Assembly (NCBI RefSeq): GCF_000735435.1
Contig: NZ_JMPP01000059.1
Span: 1-38,762 of the forward strand
Length of the DNA stretch: 38,762 bases
Direction: 5' to 3'
Source of the DNA: Klebsiella planticola ATCC 33531
GTDB lineage: Bacteria; Pseudomonadota; Gammaproteobacteria; Enterobacterales; Enterobacteriaceae
Positions 18,484 through 28,090 of the stretch are shown one piece after another. Under the pieces are notes generated by a model. It worked only from the letters and a program-made list of their open reading frames with translations. It was not told the DNA's origin and searched no databases. Position 1 is the first letter of the stretch, and every line of letters begins with the position of its first letter. The translations under genes and the position numbers were made by a program.

Positions 18484-19770
18484 ATGTCTGATGCTAAAGC
18501 AAAAATCACCCTAGGCGGTGATACTGCTATTGAACTGGATGTGCTAAAGGGCACGCTCGGTCAGGATGTTATTGATATTCGTAGTCTTGGATCAAAAGGC
18601 GTATTCACCTTTGACCCTGGTTTCACTTCCACCGCATCCTGTGAATCTAAAATCACGTTTATCGATGGTGATGAAGGTATCCTGCTCCACCGTGGTTTCC
18701 CGATCGATCAGTTAGCGACCGAGTCCAACTACCTCGAAGTGTGCTACATCCTGCTGAACGGTGAAAAGCCGAACCAGGAACAGTACAACGAATTCAAGAC
18801 CATCGTTACCCGCCATACCATGATCCACGAGCAGATTACCCGTCTGTTCCACGCGTTTCGCCGTGACTCCCACCCGATGGCGGTCATGTGCGGTATCACC
18901 GGCGCGCTGGCCGCGTTCTATCACGACTCCCTGGATGTCAACAATCCACGCCACCGTGAAATCGCCGCCTATCGCCTGCTGTCCAAAATGCCGACAATGG
19001 CAGCAATGTGTTACAAATATTCAATCGGCCAGCCTTTCGTTTATCCGCGCAATGACCTCTCCTACGCGGGCAACTTCCTGAATATGATGTTCTCCACGCC
19101 GTGTGAAACCTACGAGGTTAACCCGGTACTGGAACGCGCCATGGACCGTATTCTGATCCTGCACGCTGACCACGAACAGAACGCATCCACCTCCACCGTC
19201 CGTACCGCAGGTTCTTCTGGCGCGAATCCGTTCGCCTGTATCGCTGCGGGCATCGCCTCCCTGTGGGGACCGGCGCACGGTGGCGCGAACGAAGCTGCGC
19301 TGAAGATGCTGGAAGAGATCAGTTCCGTTGAGCACATTCCGGAATTTGTCCGTCGCGCGAAAGACAAAAACGACTCTTTCCGTCTGATGGGCTTCGGCCA
19401 CCGCGTGTACAAAAACTACGACCCGCGCGCCACCGTGATGCGTGAAACCTGCCATGAAGTGCTGAAAGAACTGGGCACCAAAGACGATCTGCTGGAAGTG
19501 GCCATGGAACTTGAGCACATCGCGCTCAACGACCCGTACTTCATCGAGAAGAAACTCTACCCGAACGTCGATTTCTACTCCGGTATCATTCTGAAAGCGA
19601 TGGGCATTCCGTCCTCCATGTTTACCGTTATCTTCGCGATGGCGCGTACCGTAGGCTGGATTGCTCACTGGAACGAAATGCACAGCGACGGCATGAAAAT
19701 CGCGCGTCCGCGTCAGCTGTATACCGGCTACGAAAAACGCGACTTCAAATCCGACGTGGCCAAAAGCTAA
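18484..19770 (+). CDS. gltA: Citrate synthase
   Basis: GltA condenses oxaloacetate and acetyl-CoA to citrate, the entry step of the TCA cycle; this is the hexameric, NADH-inhibited Gram-negative type. It has 428 residues (E. coli 427). The catalytic set is His265 ([10 protein letters not shown]), His306 ([15 protein letters not shown]) and Asp363 (PNVDFYSG), counting the initiator Met. The C-terminus ends SDVAKS and differs slightly from E. coli. AAGGAG lies seven bases before the ATG. It is divergent from sdhC and followed by its own terminator. Confidence 0.98.
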   Translation: MSDAKAKITLGGDTAIELDVLKGTLGQDVIDIRSLGSKGVFTFDPGFTSTASCESKITFIDGDEGILLHRGFPIDQLATESNYLEVCYILLNGEKPNQEQYNEFKTIVTRHTMIHEQITRLFHAFRRDSHPMAVMCGITGALAAFYHDSLDVNNPRHREIAAYRLLSKMPTMAAMCYKYSIGQPFVYPRNDLSYAGNFLNMMFSTPCETYEVNPVLERAMDRILILHADHEQNASTSTVRTAGSSGANPFACIAAGIASLWGPAHGGANEAALKMLEEISSVEHIPEFVRRAKDKNDSFRLMGFGHRVYKNYDPRATVMRETCHEVLKELGTKDDLLEVAMELEHIALNDPYFIEKKLYPNVDFYSGIILKAMGIPSSMFTVIFAMARTVGWIAHWNEMHSDGMKIARPRQLYTGYEKRDFKSDVAKS

Positions 19771-19786
19771 GTTCGATCCTGAAGAC

Positions 19787-19814
19787 AAAAAACGCGCCTG
19801 CGGGCGCGTTTTTT
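19787..19814 (+). terminator. gltA terminator
   Basis: CGCGCC and GGCGCG form a GC-rich stem around TGCG, with six A before and six T after. It starts 17 bases after the gltA stop. The symmetric A and T runs could let it stop transcription from the minus strand as well. Confidence 0.92.
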
Positions 19815-19933
19815 ATTGTTAACAACGTGCATTCTGCCGGAATTAACCGGCGGCGTTTCGCTTGTGCAGGCCGACAAAAGCGGGTCGATAGCGCAGCCGC
19901 TTGCACGAGTCAGATACCAGGCCGGTGGATACC

Positions 19934-19966
19934 GTAGGCCGGGTCGGGCGTCAGCCGCCACCCGGC
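19934..19966. repeat. REP element between gltA and nei
   Basis: GTAGGCCGGGTCGGGCG and CGCCACCCGGC form the REP palindrome around a central TCAGC. It lies downstream of both converging genes, a typical REP location. An extra small hairpin (GCCGG with CCGGC) lies near 19838-19853. Confidence 0.75.
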
Positions 19967-20020
19967 ACGAAATACGGGCACAATGTCTAAAAAAGAGCGA
20001 TGGGATGACTCAACGTATCG

Positions 20021-20812
20021 CTAATGCTGACATCCCGGACACCAGTAAAATGGCCGCGACGCGAGCATTGTTTTCTCGATAATCCCGCCGCAGCGCTCGC
20101 AGATTTCGCCATCGCGATGGAAAACTTTAAAGCGGAACAGCGCGCCATGATGTTTATTCTCATCCACCGTACCGCGGGTGCGGTACGACAGGCGTGGAAT
20201 ATCCAGCAGCGCATGGGCCAGGGCGTCGAGCTGCTTATCATCGAGCGCCGATGCGTGATGCCGCCCGCTCAACCCGACCTGCCAGAGAATCTCCACGCGT
20301 AAATAGTTTCCCAGTCCGGCCAGAAACGCCTGATCCAGCAGCAAAGCGGATAACTGCCGTCGGCGGAATCTGGCCGACAGCAGGCGGGCTTTGACCGATT
20401 CCTCGGTCAGCGTCATATCCAGCACATCGGGTCCTACCCGCAATAAAAACGGATGCGTAGCCAGCTGCTCCGGCGTCAGAATGTCGATATCCGACGCGCT
20501 ATAGAGCAAAATCGCCTTCTCCGCCGTCTGCAGTCTGACCCGCAGCACGCGGTTGCTGACCGGCTGTGCGCCAGCCTCCACCACGCGCCAGACGCCGTAC
20601 AGCTGATTATGACTGTAGAGCGTCAACCCGCCGGAGAAATGCGTCAGCAGCGCTTTACCGCGGGTTTCTATCTGAGTTACCCGCTGGCCCACCAGCGGAG
20701 CCTGATACACATGTAGCTGCGGAAAAGCGAACCAGACATCGGTAAGGGGTTCGCCTTTGACCGCCGCCTCCAGGCTATCCGCCGCGCGGCGGATCTCCGG
20801 ACCTTCCGGCAT
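20021..20812 (-). CDS. nei: Endonuclease VIII, DNA glycosylase/AP lyase
   Basis: Nei excises oxidised pyrimidines (such as thymine glycol) and cuts the abasic site by beta,delta-elimination. It has 263 residues, as in E. coli. Pro2 (the nucleophile) and Glu3 in MPEGPEIRR, Lys53 in TRGKALL, the helix-two-turn-helix near [16 protein letters not shown] and the C-terminal zinc finger (CERC to CPGC) are all present. It begins 15 bp after pcp and is the last gene of the 5-oxoproline cluster transcript. Confidence 0.97.
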   Translation of the reverse strand: MPEGPEIRRAADSLEAAVKGEPLTDVWFAFPQLHVYQAPLVGQRVTQIETRGKALLTHFSGGLTLYSHNQLYGVWRVVEAGAQPVSNRVLRVRLQTAEKAILLYSASDIDILTPEQLATHPFLLRVGPDVLDMTLTEESVKARLLSARFRRRQLSALLLDQAFLAGLGNYLRVEILWQVGLSGRHHASALDDKQLDALAHALLDIPRLSYRTRGTVDENKHHGALFRFKVFHRDGEICERCGGIIEKTMLASRPFYWCPGCQH

Positions 20813-20827
20813 AGTAGCGTCCTTCTG

Positions 20828-21472
20828 TTAGTGCGTTGCACCGCCGACAATTTTCACATCTCCCTCCTGGCGCAGGGAGATGGCAATCGCCGTCTCCAGC
20901 GCCGCACGGACGGTTTGGAGCGCCATACTCGCCTCACCCGGATGGGCGGCCGCCTGCTCCGGGAGGTACGGAATATGGATAAAGCCGCCTTTCACCCCGG
21001 CTCTCCCGTTCAATGCATGCAGCAGACCATACATCACGTGGTTGCAGACGAATGTCCCCGCCGTTTGCGACACCGATGCCGGTATGCCCTGCTCGCGCAG
21101 CGCCGCGACGATCGCTTTCACCGGCAGACTGCTGAACCAGGCCGCCGGGCCGCCGGCCACCACCGGCACGTCAACCGGCTGTTGGCCTTTATTATCGGCA
21201 ATACGCGCATCATCGACATTTATCGCTACACGTTCGACGGTAATATCGACACGACCACCCGCCTGCCCGACCGCTATCGTTAACAGCGGTTGATACTCAT
21301 CCAGCGCCGCATACAGCGCCGTCAGGGCCTCACCAAATACACAGGGCAGCTGTCGTGCGACCACGCGCTCACCGCCAATTATCATACCATCGAGCTGCTT
21401 CACCACTTCCCACGAAGGGTTCACCGCCTCACCGCCAAAGGGTTCAAATCCGGTGATTAATACGCCCGCCAT
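20828..21472 (-). CDS. pcp: Pyrrolidone-carboxylate peptidase (pyroglutamyl peptidase I)
   Basis: Pcp is a cytoplasmic C15 cysteine peptidase that removes N-terminal pyroglutamate from peptides. It has 214 residues, the family length. The catalytic triad is Glu80 ([10 protein letters not shown]), Cys143 ([11 protein letters not shown]) and His166 ([10 protein letters not shown]). The N-terminal loop [16 protein letters not shown] is typical. It lies nine bases after the DUF979 gene and 15 before nei. E. coli K-12 has no pcp at this place. Its product is the substrate of the PxpABC enzyme encoded upstream. Confidence 0.96.
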   Translation of the reverse strand: MAGVLITGFEPFGGEAVNPSWEVVKQLDGMIIGGERVVARQLPCVFGEALTALYAALDEYQPLLTIAVGQAGGRVDITVERVAINVDDARIADNKGQQPVDVPVVAGGPAAWFSSLPVKAIVAALREQGIPASVSQTAGTFVCNHVMYGLLHALNGRAGVKGGFIHIPYLPEQAAAHPGEASMALQTVRAALETAIAISLRQEGDVKIVGGATH

Positions 21473-21481
21473 CTTTCCTCC

Positions 21482-22477
21482 TTACAGGAACATCAGGAAA
21501 TAGAGTAGAAATACGTTGACGATCAGCAGCAGTACGCCGGTTGGAATCTGCGCCTTAATCACCGCGTTTTTATCCGGCAATTCCAGCAGCGCCGCCGGCA
21601 CGATGTTGAAGTTTGCCGCCATCGGCGTCATCAGGGTCCCGCAGTAGCCGGAGAACATACCGATCGCCGCCATCACCGCCGGATTCCCGCCGTGCTGAAG
21701 CACCAGAATCGGAATACCAATCCCCGCCGTGACAATCGGGAAGGCGGCAAACGCATTGCCCATGATCATCGTCAGCAGCGCCATGCCAATGGTATAGACC
21801 GCCACCGCGACAAAACGGCTGTCTACCGCCAGATAATGCTCGGTGAGCCAGGCAATACTGCTACCTACTCCGGCGCTGGTAAACAGCAGCCCCAGTACCG
21901 CCAGGATCTGCGGCAAAATAAACGCCCAGCCCACCGAATCCAGCAGACGACGCGCCTCCTGTAGCGGCTGTGCGACATTTTCCCGGGTCATGCGAATCGC
22001 CATCATCAGGCCAATCAGCGTCCCGGCGGTCATCGAGAACAGCGTAATCAGCGTGGCATGATTACCCGGGCCAAACACCCGGACTTGCCACGATGGCAGA
22101 TTATTAAACAGCAGCACCCCGATCACCGTGACAACCGGAATGGCCAGCGCCGGATAAAACAGCCGGTTACCCAGGCGGGTCGCGCTGGCGGTTCGCTCTT
22201 GCTGGGTGCGCTGGTGATAGCTACCCAGCCTGACGCCGCCAAAACCGGCAATCAGCGCCAGCGCGACGACGGCAACGCCGACGGCAATATTGACCGAGCG
22301 CTTGTCGTCCACCCACTGATAAGTCCAGTCGCCAAGCAGGAACAGCAGACCATAGAGCCCCCAGAACAGGCCGGTGGTCAGGCGACGAGGGTTGCTTTTG
22401 TCGCGCCATGACATGACCGCGACCACCAGCAGAACGACGCCCGCCAGCCAGTAGAGCCAGGTTTGTTGAAAATTCAT
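21482..22477 (-). CDS. DUF979 membrane protein, probable 5-oxoproline transporter subunit
   Basis: This 331-residue protein has about nine or ten hydrophobic segments and is recognised as the DUF979 family. Such proteins are always encoded with a DUF969 partner and are annotated in databases as subunits of a 5-oxoproline transporter. Conserved membrane motifs include FSMTAGTLIGLMMAIRMTRE, MGNAFAAFPIVTAGIGIP and MFSGYCGTLMTPMAANFN, which look like re-entrant substrate or ion sites. It overlaps the DUF969 gene by four bases. Transport of pyroglutamate is inferred from the neighbours. Confidence 0.85.
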   Translation of the reverse strand: MNFQQTWLYWLAGVVLLVVAVMSWRDKSNPRRLTTGLFWGLYGLLFLLGDWTYQWVDDKRSVNIAVGVAVVALALIAGFGGVRLGSYHQRTQQERTASATRLGNRLFYPALAIPVVTVIGVLLFNNLPSWQVRVFGPGNHATLITLFSMTAGTLIGLMMAIRMTRENVAQPLQEARRLLDSVGWAFILPQILAVLGLLFTSAGVGSSIAWLTEHYLAVDSRFVAVAVYTIGMALLTMIMGNAFAAFPIVTAGIGIPILVLQHGGNPAVMAAIGMFSGYCGTLMTPMAANFNIVPAALLELPDKNAVIKAQIPTGVLLLIVNVFLLYFLMFL

Positions 22478-23202
22478 GCCACACCGCCTTTCGCCTGCGC
22501 GGCGGCGTTCACTTTATCCAGCTCGCGCTGCAGATGACGATCGAGTCGCCACAGACGCGCTGAATGGATCGCGAAGGCGCAAATCGCCGTCGGGATCCCC
22601 CACAGGGCAATATGCAGCGGTTCAGTCTGGATCCCACCGGACTCCAGCATAAAGTTGTGCATAAAGATGATGGCGCCGAAGGCGACGAAAATGTCTTCGC
22701 CAAAGAACAGGCCGACGTTGTCCGTCGCCGCCGACATCGCGCGTAAGCGATAGCGAATGCTCCCGGGCAGCGGACCTAACGTTTTTTCCGCCGCCCCTTC
22801 CGCCATCGGCGCCAGCAGCGGACGCACCATTTGCGGATGGCCCCCCAGGCTGGTTAACCCCAGCGCAGCCGTCGCTTCGCGTACGAACAGGTAGACGATC
22901 AGCAGACGTCCGGCGGTGGCGCTGTGGATCTTCGCGATCCACGCCTGGGCGCGCTCTTTCAGGCCGTGCCGTTCGAGCAGCCCAATGACCGCCAGCGGCA
23001 GCAAGAGAATAAATGGCAGGTTGCGGGTGTTAAGAAACCCCTCCCCCAGCTTTTCCAGAATGGTGGCGATGGGCATTTGTGCCGCCACGCCGGTAACAAT
23101 TCCAGAGATAATGACCACTAAAACCGGATTAAAACGCAAAATAAATCCGACCACAATCACGGCAATGCCGATCAGCGGCCAGAGAGATATCGCTTCTCCC
23201 AT
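22474..23202 (-). CDS. DUF969 membrane protein, probable 5-oxoproline transporter subunit
   Basis: This 242-residue inner-membrane protein of the DUF969 family has about six hydrophobic segments, beginning SLWPLIGIAVIVVGFILRFNP. Conserved polar membrane motifs are VREATAALGLTSLGGHPQMV and MSAATDNVGLFFGEDIFVAFGA. It overlaps the DUF979 gene by four bases, and the two are likely halves of one transporter. It lies 62 bp after pxpA. The transport role is a database-level assignment supported here by context only. Confidence 0.85.
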   Translation of the reverse strand: MGEAISLWPLIGIAVIVVGFILRFNPVLVVIISGIVTGVAAQMPIATILEKLGEGFLNTRNLPFILLLPLAVIGLLERHGLKERAQAWIAKIHSATAGRLLIVYLFVREATAALGLTSLGGHPQMVRPLLAPMAEGAAEKTLGPLPGSIRYRLRAMSAATDNVGLFFGEDIFVAFGAIIFMHNFMLESGGIQTEPLHIALWGIPTAICAFAIHSARLWRLDRHLQRELDKVNAAAQAKGGVA

Positions 23203-23217
23203 GATAACGTCCTGTTA

Positions 23218-23241
23218 GTTGTGAGTGTTGTTGTGAGTGTT
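23218..23241. repeat. 12-bp tandem duplication between pxpA and the DUF969 gene
   Basis: GTTGTGAGTGTT occurs twice without interruption, about 15 bases upstream of the DUF969 start. It may be a replication slip. It sits just before the ribosome-binding site, so it sets the spacing of the leader. Confidence 0.85.
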
Positions 23242-23264
23242 GTAATGCCTTAATAATTATTGTT

Positions 23265-24011
23265 TTATTCTTCTGTCTGCGCACTAACCTGAATATTGCG
23301 TCCGGCAAAAGCCGCGCGCAAACGGCGTGCAAAATCCAGCGCATGTTCACCGTCACCGTGAAGACACACGGTGTCGGCAATAACATGCGCCCATTCACCG
23401 GTGATACTGCGTACCCGATGATGCTGCACCATTTCCAGCGTCTGCGCCAACGCCTGCTCTTCGCTGTCGATAAGCGCCCCGGGCTGTGAACGCGGCACCA
23501 GGCTACCGTCAGCCAGATACCCGCGATCGGCAAATACCTCCTGCCGCGTAATCAACTTGTAATGCTGCCCGGCGCGAATTAATTCGCTCCCGGCCAGTCC
23601 GACCAGGATCAGCGCAGGATCGAAATCTCGCACCGCCCGGGCAATCGCATCGGCCAGCGGCGCCTCTTTTGCCGCCTGGTTGTAGAGCATACCGTGCGGC
23701 TTCACGTGCTTCAGTTCGCCGCCTTCCGCGCGCACGATCGCCGCCAGCGCGCCAATCTGATACAGCATCTGGGCATAAACCGTCTCCGGCGGTAGCTGCA
23801 TCGCGGTGCGGCCAAAATTTTCCCGATCGGGAAAGCTGGGGTGCGCCCCGACGGCCACGCTGTTTTTCAACGCCTCGCGCACGCATTTATGCATCAATAA
23901 CGCATCGCCGGCATGAAAACCGCAGGCGATATTGGCGGAGGAGACCAGCTGTAACAACGCGCTATCGCTCGCGCAGCCTTCCCCCAGATCGGCATTTAAA
24001 TCAATGATCAT
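23265..24011 (-). CDS. pxpA: 5-oxoprolinase subunit A
   Basis: PxpA (YbgL, LamB/YcsF family) is one subunit of the ATP-dependent prokaryotic 5-oxoprolinase that turns 5-oxoproline into glutamate. It has 248 residues (E. coli 244). Family motifs are DLNADLGEG at 4-12, [37 protein letters not shown] and [17 protein letters not shown]; their acidic and histidine residues suggest a metal or acid-base centre. It overlaps pxpC by 11 bases. Confidence 0.95.
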   Translation of the reverse strand: MIIDLNADLGEGCASDSALLQLVSSANIACGFHAGDALLMHKCVREALKNSVAVGAHPSFPDRENFGRTAMQLPPETVYAQMLYQIGALAAIVRAEGGELKHVKPHGMLYNQAAKEAPLADAIARAVRDFDPALILVGLAGSELIRAGQHYKLITRQEVFADRGYLADGSLVPRSQPGALIDSEEQALAQTLEMVQHHRVRSITGEWAHVIADTVCLHGDGEHALDFARRLRAAFAGRNIQVSAQTEE

Positions 24012-24933
24012 CGCTCAGTCTCCATGCCAGTTGTTGCAGATAACGCTGCTGATCCGAACGCGCCTTCAACGCCTCTTCCAGCGTGCACGGAACAAAATGA
24101 ATCGGTTGGCCCAGCGGAATTTGCGCCAGCTGGTACATATCAGCGTCGATAATGCAGGCAATACGCGGATAGCCGCCGGTGGTCTGCGCATCGTTCATCA
24201 AGACAATCGGCTGACCGTTATGCGGAACCTGTACCACCCCCGGCAGCAGGCCGTGCGAAAACATTTCGCGATCGGTGGTGCGCGTAAGCGGTTGGCCCTG
24301 CAGGCGATATCCCATTCGGTTGCTCTGGGCGCTAAGCTGCCAGGGGGAACGCCAGAACGCCCCCTGCGAGGCCCGATCAAATTCATGGTACTCCGGTCCT
24401 GGCAACGCGCGGATGCGGTTGCCGATCGGCAGTGACTTAACGCCGCGCGACGTACTGAATCGTCGCGACGCTTTCCCCAGCTTCAGCCGATCGCCATCCT
24501 GCAGGCGCCGCCCTTCAAGGCCGCCAATGCCGACTTTCAGATCGGTACAGCGCGAACCGAGCACCACCGGGACATCAATGCCCCCGGCCACCGCCAGATA
24601 GCTGCGGATCCCGTACTGCGGGGTTTTAAGCACCAGATGCTGCCCGGCCTTCGCCGCCATTCGCCAGCCAACCCATACCGGCTTGTCGTCCAGCATAGCT
24701 TCACAGGCAGCACCGGTCAGCGCAAACCAGCAGTCACGTTCAAACTGAATATCCACCTGGCCGAGCGTAATCTCCAGCGCGGCGGCATTCGCCGCGTTGC
24801 CGACCAGCAGGTTGGCAATCACCAGCGAGGGTTTATCCAGCGCACCGCAGAGACTGATCCCCGACTGCCGCTGTCCTTCACGTCCGCCATCCTGTACCGA
24901 GGAGTACATTCCGGCGCGGATCATCTTCAACAT
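24001..24933 (-). CDS. pxpC: 5-oxoprolinase subunit C
   Basis: PxpC (YbgK, KipA-like carboxyltransferase family) acts with PxpB in ATP-dependent opening of 5-oxoproline. It has 310 residues, the E. coli length. It begins [18 protein letters not shown] and has the family segments [44 protein letters not shown] and [17 protein letters not shown]. It overlaps pxpB by seven bases and pxpA by 11. The related Bacillus KipI-KipA pair controls a kinase, but the presence of PxpA here favours the enzyme role. Confidence 0.95.
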   Translation of the reverse strand: MLKMIRAGMYSSVQDGGREGQRQSGISLCGALDKPSLVIANLLVGNAANAAALEITLGQVDIQFERDCWFALTGAACEAMLDDKPVWVGWRMAAKAGQHLVLKTPQYGIRSYLAVAGGIDVPVVLGSRCTDLKVGIGGLEGRRLQDGDRLKLGKASRRFSTSRGVKSLPIGNRIRALPGPEYHEFDRASQGAFWRSPWQLSAQSNRMGYRLQGQPLTRTTDREMFSHGLLPGVVQVPHNGQPIVLMNDAQTTGGYPRIACIIDADMYQLAQIPLGQPIHFVPCTLEEALKARSDQQRYLQQLAWRLSDDH

Positions 24934-25583
24934 ACCCCCTCCTTTTGCGGCACAAAGCGGACTCGATCTCCGGAACGCAGCAGCACGGGCTCCTGACGCA
25001 GGGGATCAAAGAGCGCCAGCGGCGTACGGCCCAGCAGCTGCCATCCGCCCGGTGTCGCCAGCGGATATACGCCGGTCTGGGCGCCGCCGATGCCGACAGA
25101 ACCGGCGGGGACCCGCAGACGCGGTTCCGCATGTCGCGGCATCGCTAAACGCGCCGGCAGTCCGCCGAGATAAGGAAATCCCGGCTGGAAACCAAGAAAC
25201 CACACCACGTACTCGACGGAGGCGTGCAGTTCGACCACCTGCTTTTCAGTCAACCCGCTGTGCCGCGCTACGTTCGCCAGATCGGGGCCGTCTTCGCCGC
25301 CGTAGATAACCGGAATAGTCATCAGCCGTGACGGTGGCTCCAGCGCCTCGCTCTCCTCCCACCAGCGCTGCAACTGCTCAATCGCATCCCATGCCATCTC
25401 CTGCGGATGGCGCAGCACCACGGTAATATTGTTCATCCCCGGTATCGCATCCAGGGCCTCTTCGTGATCCGCCAGTCTCTGAGCCAGGCGCCAGATACGC
25501 TTTTGACTTTCCAGCGTGACCGGGGGTTCGAGCTCCAGAACCACGGCGGTTTCGCCTAACATGTAACAACGCGCTCGCTGCAC
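24927..25583 (-). CDS. pxpB: 5-oxoprolinase subunit B
   Basis: PxpB (YbgJ, KipI family) is the third 5-oxoprolinase subunit. The GTG start (protein [20 protein letters not shown], first residue Met in the cell) gives 218 residues, the E. coli length, with a GAGAGAG ribosome-binding site just upstream. An ATG five codons earlier overlaps the ybgI stop and is possible but not conserved. The C-terminal cyclophilin-like domain carries [16 protein letters not shown] and [21 protein letters not shown]. Confidence 0.94.
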   Translation of the reverse strand: MQRARCYMLGETAVVLELEPPVTLESQKRIWRLAQRLADHEEALDAIPGMNNITVVLRHPQEMAWDAIEQLQRWWEESEALEPPSRLMTIPVIYGGEDGPDLANVARHSGLTEKQVVELHASVEYVVWFLGFQPGFPYLGGLPARLAMPRHAEPRLRVPAGSVGIGGAQTGVYPLATPGGWQLLGRTPLALFDPLRQEPVLLRSGDRVRFVPQKEGVC

Positions 25584-25597
25584 TTTTCTCTCTCTCA

Positions 25598-26341
25598 TCA
25601 GGCCGGGTTAGGGATATCAATGAAGGTCACATCCAGATCGGTATTTTCGGTCAGCCATTCGCTCAACGCGCGAATACCGCCGCGTTCGGTGGCATGATGC
25701 CCGGCAGCATAAAAATGCAGGGACTGCTCGCGCGCGGAGTGGATAGTTTGCTCCGAGACTTCACCGGTAATAAACGCATCGACGCCAAAGCGAGCGGCGC
25801 TGTCAATAAAGCTCTGGCCACCGCCGGTACACCAGGCGACACGGGCCACTTTTTCTGCCCCGGTATCGCCGCACCACAGCGGCTTGCGTCCCAGGCGCGC
25901 CTCAATCCACGAAGCCAGCTCCAGCCCGGAAACCGGCATCGACAGCTCTCCCCACGGGACCAGCGGCTCAATTTCACCCATGACGGTGATCCCCAGCAGC
26001 TGCGCCAGCTGGACGTTATTCCCCAGTTCCGGGTGGGCATCCAGCGGCAGATGCCAGCCATAGAGATTGATATCATTTGCCAGCAGCGTCTTCAGGCGCT
26101 GGCGTTTAATGCCGCGAATCACCGTCGATTCGCCTTTCCAGAAATAACCATGATGAACTATCACCGCATCCGCCTGCAGGCGCACGGCCTCATCCAACAG
26201 CGCCTGGCTGGCGGTGACGCCGGTGACAATTTTTTGCACCGTCTCACGCCCTTCCACCTGAAGGCCATTTGGCGCGTAGTCGCTGAATGTCGCGCTATTG
26301 AGCTTTTCGTTAATCAGTTGTTCCAGTTCGCTATTTTTCAT
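25598..26341 (-). CDS. ybgI: YbgI, Nif3-like dinuclear metal protein
   Basis: YbgI belongs to the NIF3/DUF34 family, often labelled GTP cyclohydrolase type 2-like. Its function is not established, though toroidal hexamers with two metal ions per subunit are known. It has 247 residues, as in E. coli. Likely metal ligands lie in [29 protein letters not shown] and [10 protein letters not shown]. It is the first gene of the run leading into pxpBCA, and the run's promoter should lie in 26342-26611. It may be a housekeeping passenger rather than part of pyroglutamate use. Confidence 0.94.
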   Translation of the reverse strand: MKNSELEQLINEKLNSATFSDYAPNGLQVEGRETVQKIVTGVTASQALLDEAVRLQADAVIVHHGYFWKGESTVIRGIKRQRLKTLLANDINLYGWHLPLDAHPELGNNVQLAQLLGITVMGEIEPLVPWGELSMPVSGLELASWIEARLGRKPLWCGDTGAEKVARVAWCTGGGQSFIDSAARFGVDAFITGEVSEQTIHSAREQSLHFYAAGHHATERGGIRALSEWLTENTDLDVTFIDIPNPA

Positions 26342-26484
26342 TGCCGCTCCATCAGGTCATCATTTTGTGCACAGGCATAACATAGCGGTATCCGCGTAGA
26401 TCGTCGATAGCCTCTGCGCGAGAGGGGCTAGTTTGACTTTTAGCTTAATCCCGCAATTTGTCTACCCACCCCGTGATGCATTCG

Positions 26485-26519
26485 TGTATATTTATGCACT
26501 ATTAAAGCATATTAAATAA
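26485..26519. promoter_or_regulatory. Possible tandem ArgR-like boxes between ybgI and dtpD
   Basis: TGTATATTTATGCA (26485-26498) matches the ArgR core TGAAT-W4-ATTCA at 12 of 14 positions when read on the minus strand. A second, weaker match (10 of 14) is centred exactly 21 bp away, the usual spacing of paired ArgR boxes. The DNA is AT-rich, so this could be chance. The rest of the 270-bp divergent region holds no clear gene. Confidence 0.3.
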
Positions 26520-26611
26520 CCAGAAAGCCTTTAAGGCCATGAATAACACTACCAAACCGCTATTCATGCAGAAATATCGACTTTCGTTTTACGGCAGGAA
26601 CCAGGCGTTAC

Positions 26612-28090
26612 ATGAACAGACAATCATCGCAACCGCGCGCCATCTATTACGTCGTCGCGCTGCAAATTTGGGAATATTTCAGTTTTTACGGCATGCGGGC
26701 GCTGCTGATTTTGTATCTCACCAATCAGCTTAAGTACGACGATAGTCACGCCTACGCCCTCTTCAGCGCATACTGCTCTCTGGTGTACGTCACGCCGATT
26801 CTCGGCGGTTTCCTGGCCGATAAACTCCTCGGCAACCGAATGGCGGTGATGCTCGGCGCGTTGTTGATGGCCATTGGCCATCTGGTGTTGGGCGCCAGCG
26901 AAATTGCGCCGACCTTCCTCTATCTGTCGCTCGCCATCATCGTCTGCGGTTACGGATTGTTTAAATCCAACGTCAGCTGCCTGTTGGGAGAGCTGTACGA
27001 ACCCACCGATCCACGCCGCGATGGCGGCTTCTCGCTGATGTATGCGGCGGGGAATATCGGTTCAATCGTCGCCCCCATCGCCTGCGGATATGTGCAGGAA
27101 GAGTACAGCTGGGCAATGGGCTTCGCCCTCGCCGCCGTCGGGATGATTGCCGGGCTGGTGATTTTCCTCTGCGGCAGCCGCCATTTTCGTCACACCTCGG
27201 GCGTCAATCGCCAGGCGCTCTGCGCGCGCCGCTTTATGCTGCCTAACTGGGGCTGGCTGCTGGTTCTGCTGATCGTGGCCCCGCTGCTGATCACCGTGCT
27301 GTTCTGGAAAGAGTGGTCGGTCTATGCGCTGATCGTGGCGACCATTGTCGGCCTGGTGGTCCTGGCCAGAATTTATCTGCGGGCAGAGACGGCCAAACAA
27401 CGTAGAGACCTGCGACTCATTATTGTCCTGACCGGATTCAGCCTGCTGTTCTGGGCTTTCGCTCAACAGGGCGGCAGCTCCATCAGCCTGTATATCGACC
27501 GCTTCGTGAACCGGCATATTATGAGTTATGAGGTCCCGACCGCGATGTTCCAGTCGGTGAACGCCTTTGCGGTCATGCTCTGCGGAATGGTGCTGGCCTG
27601 GGTGGTGAAAGAGAATATCAACGGCAATCGTACCGTGCGGATCTGGGGTAAATTTGCGCTGGGTCTGGGGCTGATGAGCGCCGGCTTCTGCATTCTGACC
27701 CTGAGCGCGCGCTGGTCGGCCGCCTACGGGCACTCGTCGATGCCGCTGATGGTACTGGGTCTGGCGGTGATGGGCTTTGCCGAACTGTTTATCGACCCGG
27801 TAGCGATGTCGCAAATCACCCGCATCGAAATCCCCGGCGTGACCGGCGTGCTGACCGGCATCTATATGCTGCTCTCCGGCGCCATCGCCAACTATCTGGC
27901 CGGCGTGATTGCCGACCAGACGGCGCAGGGCGCGTTCGATGAAGCCGGTGCGACCAGCTACGCCATTGATGCCTATATTAACCTGTTCAGCCAAATCACC
28001 TGGGGGGCTTTAGCCTGCGTCGGCCTGGTGCTGGTCATCTGGCTGTATCACGCCCTGCGGGTCAGGACCCGCGCCCTGGCCGTGGAGTAA
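26612..28090 (+). CDS. dtpD: DtpD, proton-dependent di/tripeptide permease
   Basis: DtpD (YbgH) is a POT/PTR-family transporter that imports short peptides with protons across the inner membrane. It has 492 residues and about 14 membrane helices. The family's ExxERFxYY motif appears as [13 protein letters not shown] in helix one. Further signatures are [32 protein letters not shown] (the PTR motif) and [15 protein letters not shown]. The ATG at 26612 matches the conserved N-terminus and has AGG seven bases upstream. It diverges from the pyroglutamate cluster, so it could feed peptides to Pcp. Its 3' end overlaps that of phrB by 29 bases. Confidence 0.96.
   Translation: MNRQSSQPRAIYYVVALQIWEYFSFYGMRALLILYLTNQLKYDDSHAYALFSAYCSLVYVTPILGGFLADKLLGNRMAVMLGALLMAIGHLVLGASEIAPTFLYLSLAIIVCGYGLFKSNVSCLLGELYEPTDPRRDGGFSLMYAAGNIGSIVAPIACGYVQEEYSWAMGFALAAVGMIAGLVIFLCGSRHFRHTSGVNRQALCARRFMLPNWGWLLVLLIVAPLLITVLFWKEWSVYALIVATIVGLVVLARIYLRAETAKQRRDLRLIIVLTGFSLLFWAFAQQGGSSISLYIDRFVNRHIMSYEVPTAMFQSVNAFAVMLCGMVLAWVVKENINGNRTVRIWGKFALGLGLMSAGFCILTLSARWSAAYGHSSMPLMVLGLAVMGFAELFIDPVAMSQITRIEIPGVTGVLTGIYMLLSGAIANYLAGVIADQTAQGAFDEAGATSYAIDAYINLFSQITWGALACVGLVLVIWLYHALRVRTRALAVE

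Noticed and set aside
26539-26733. 64-codon frame overlapping the start of dtpD
   Set aside because: It overlaps the well-conserved N-terminus of DtpD in another frame and has no similarity or good ribosome-binding site.
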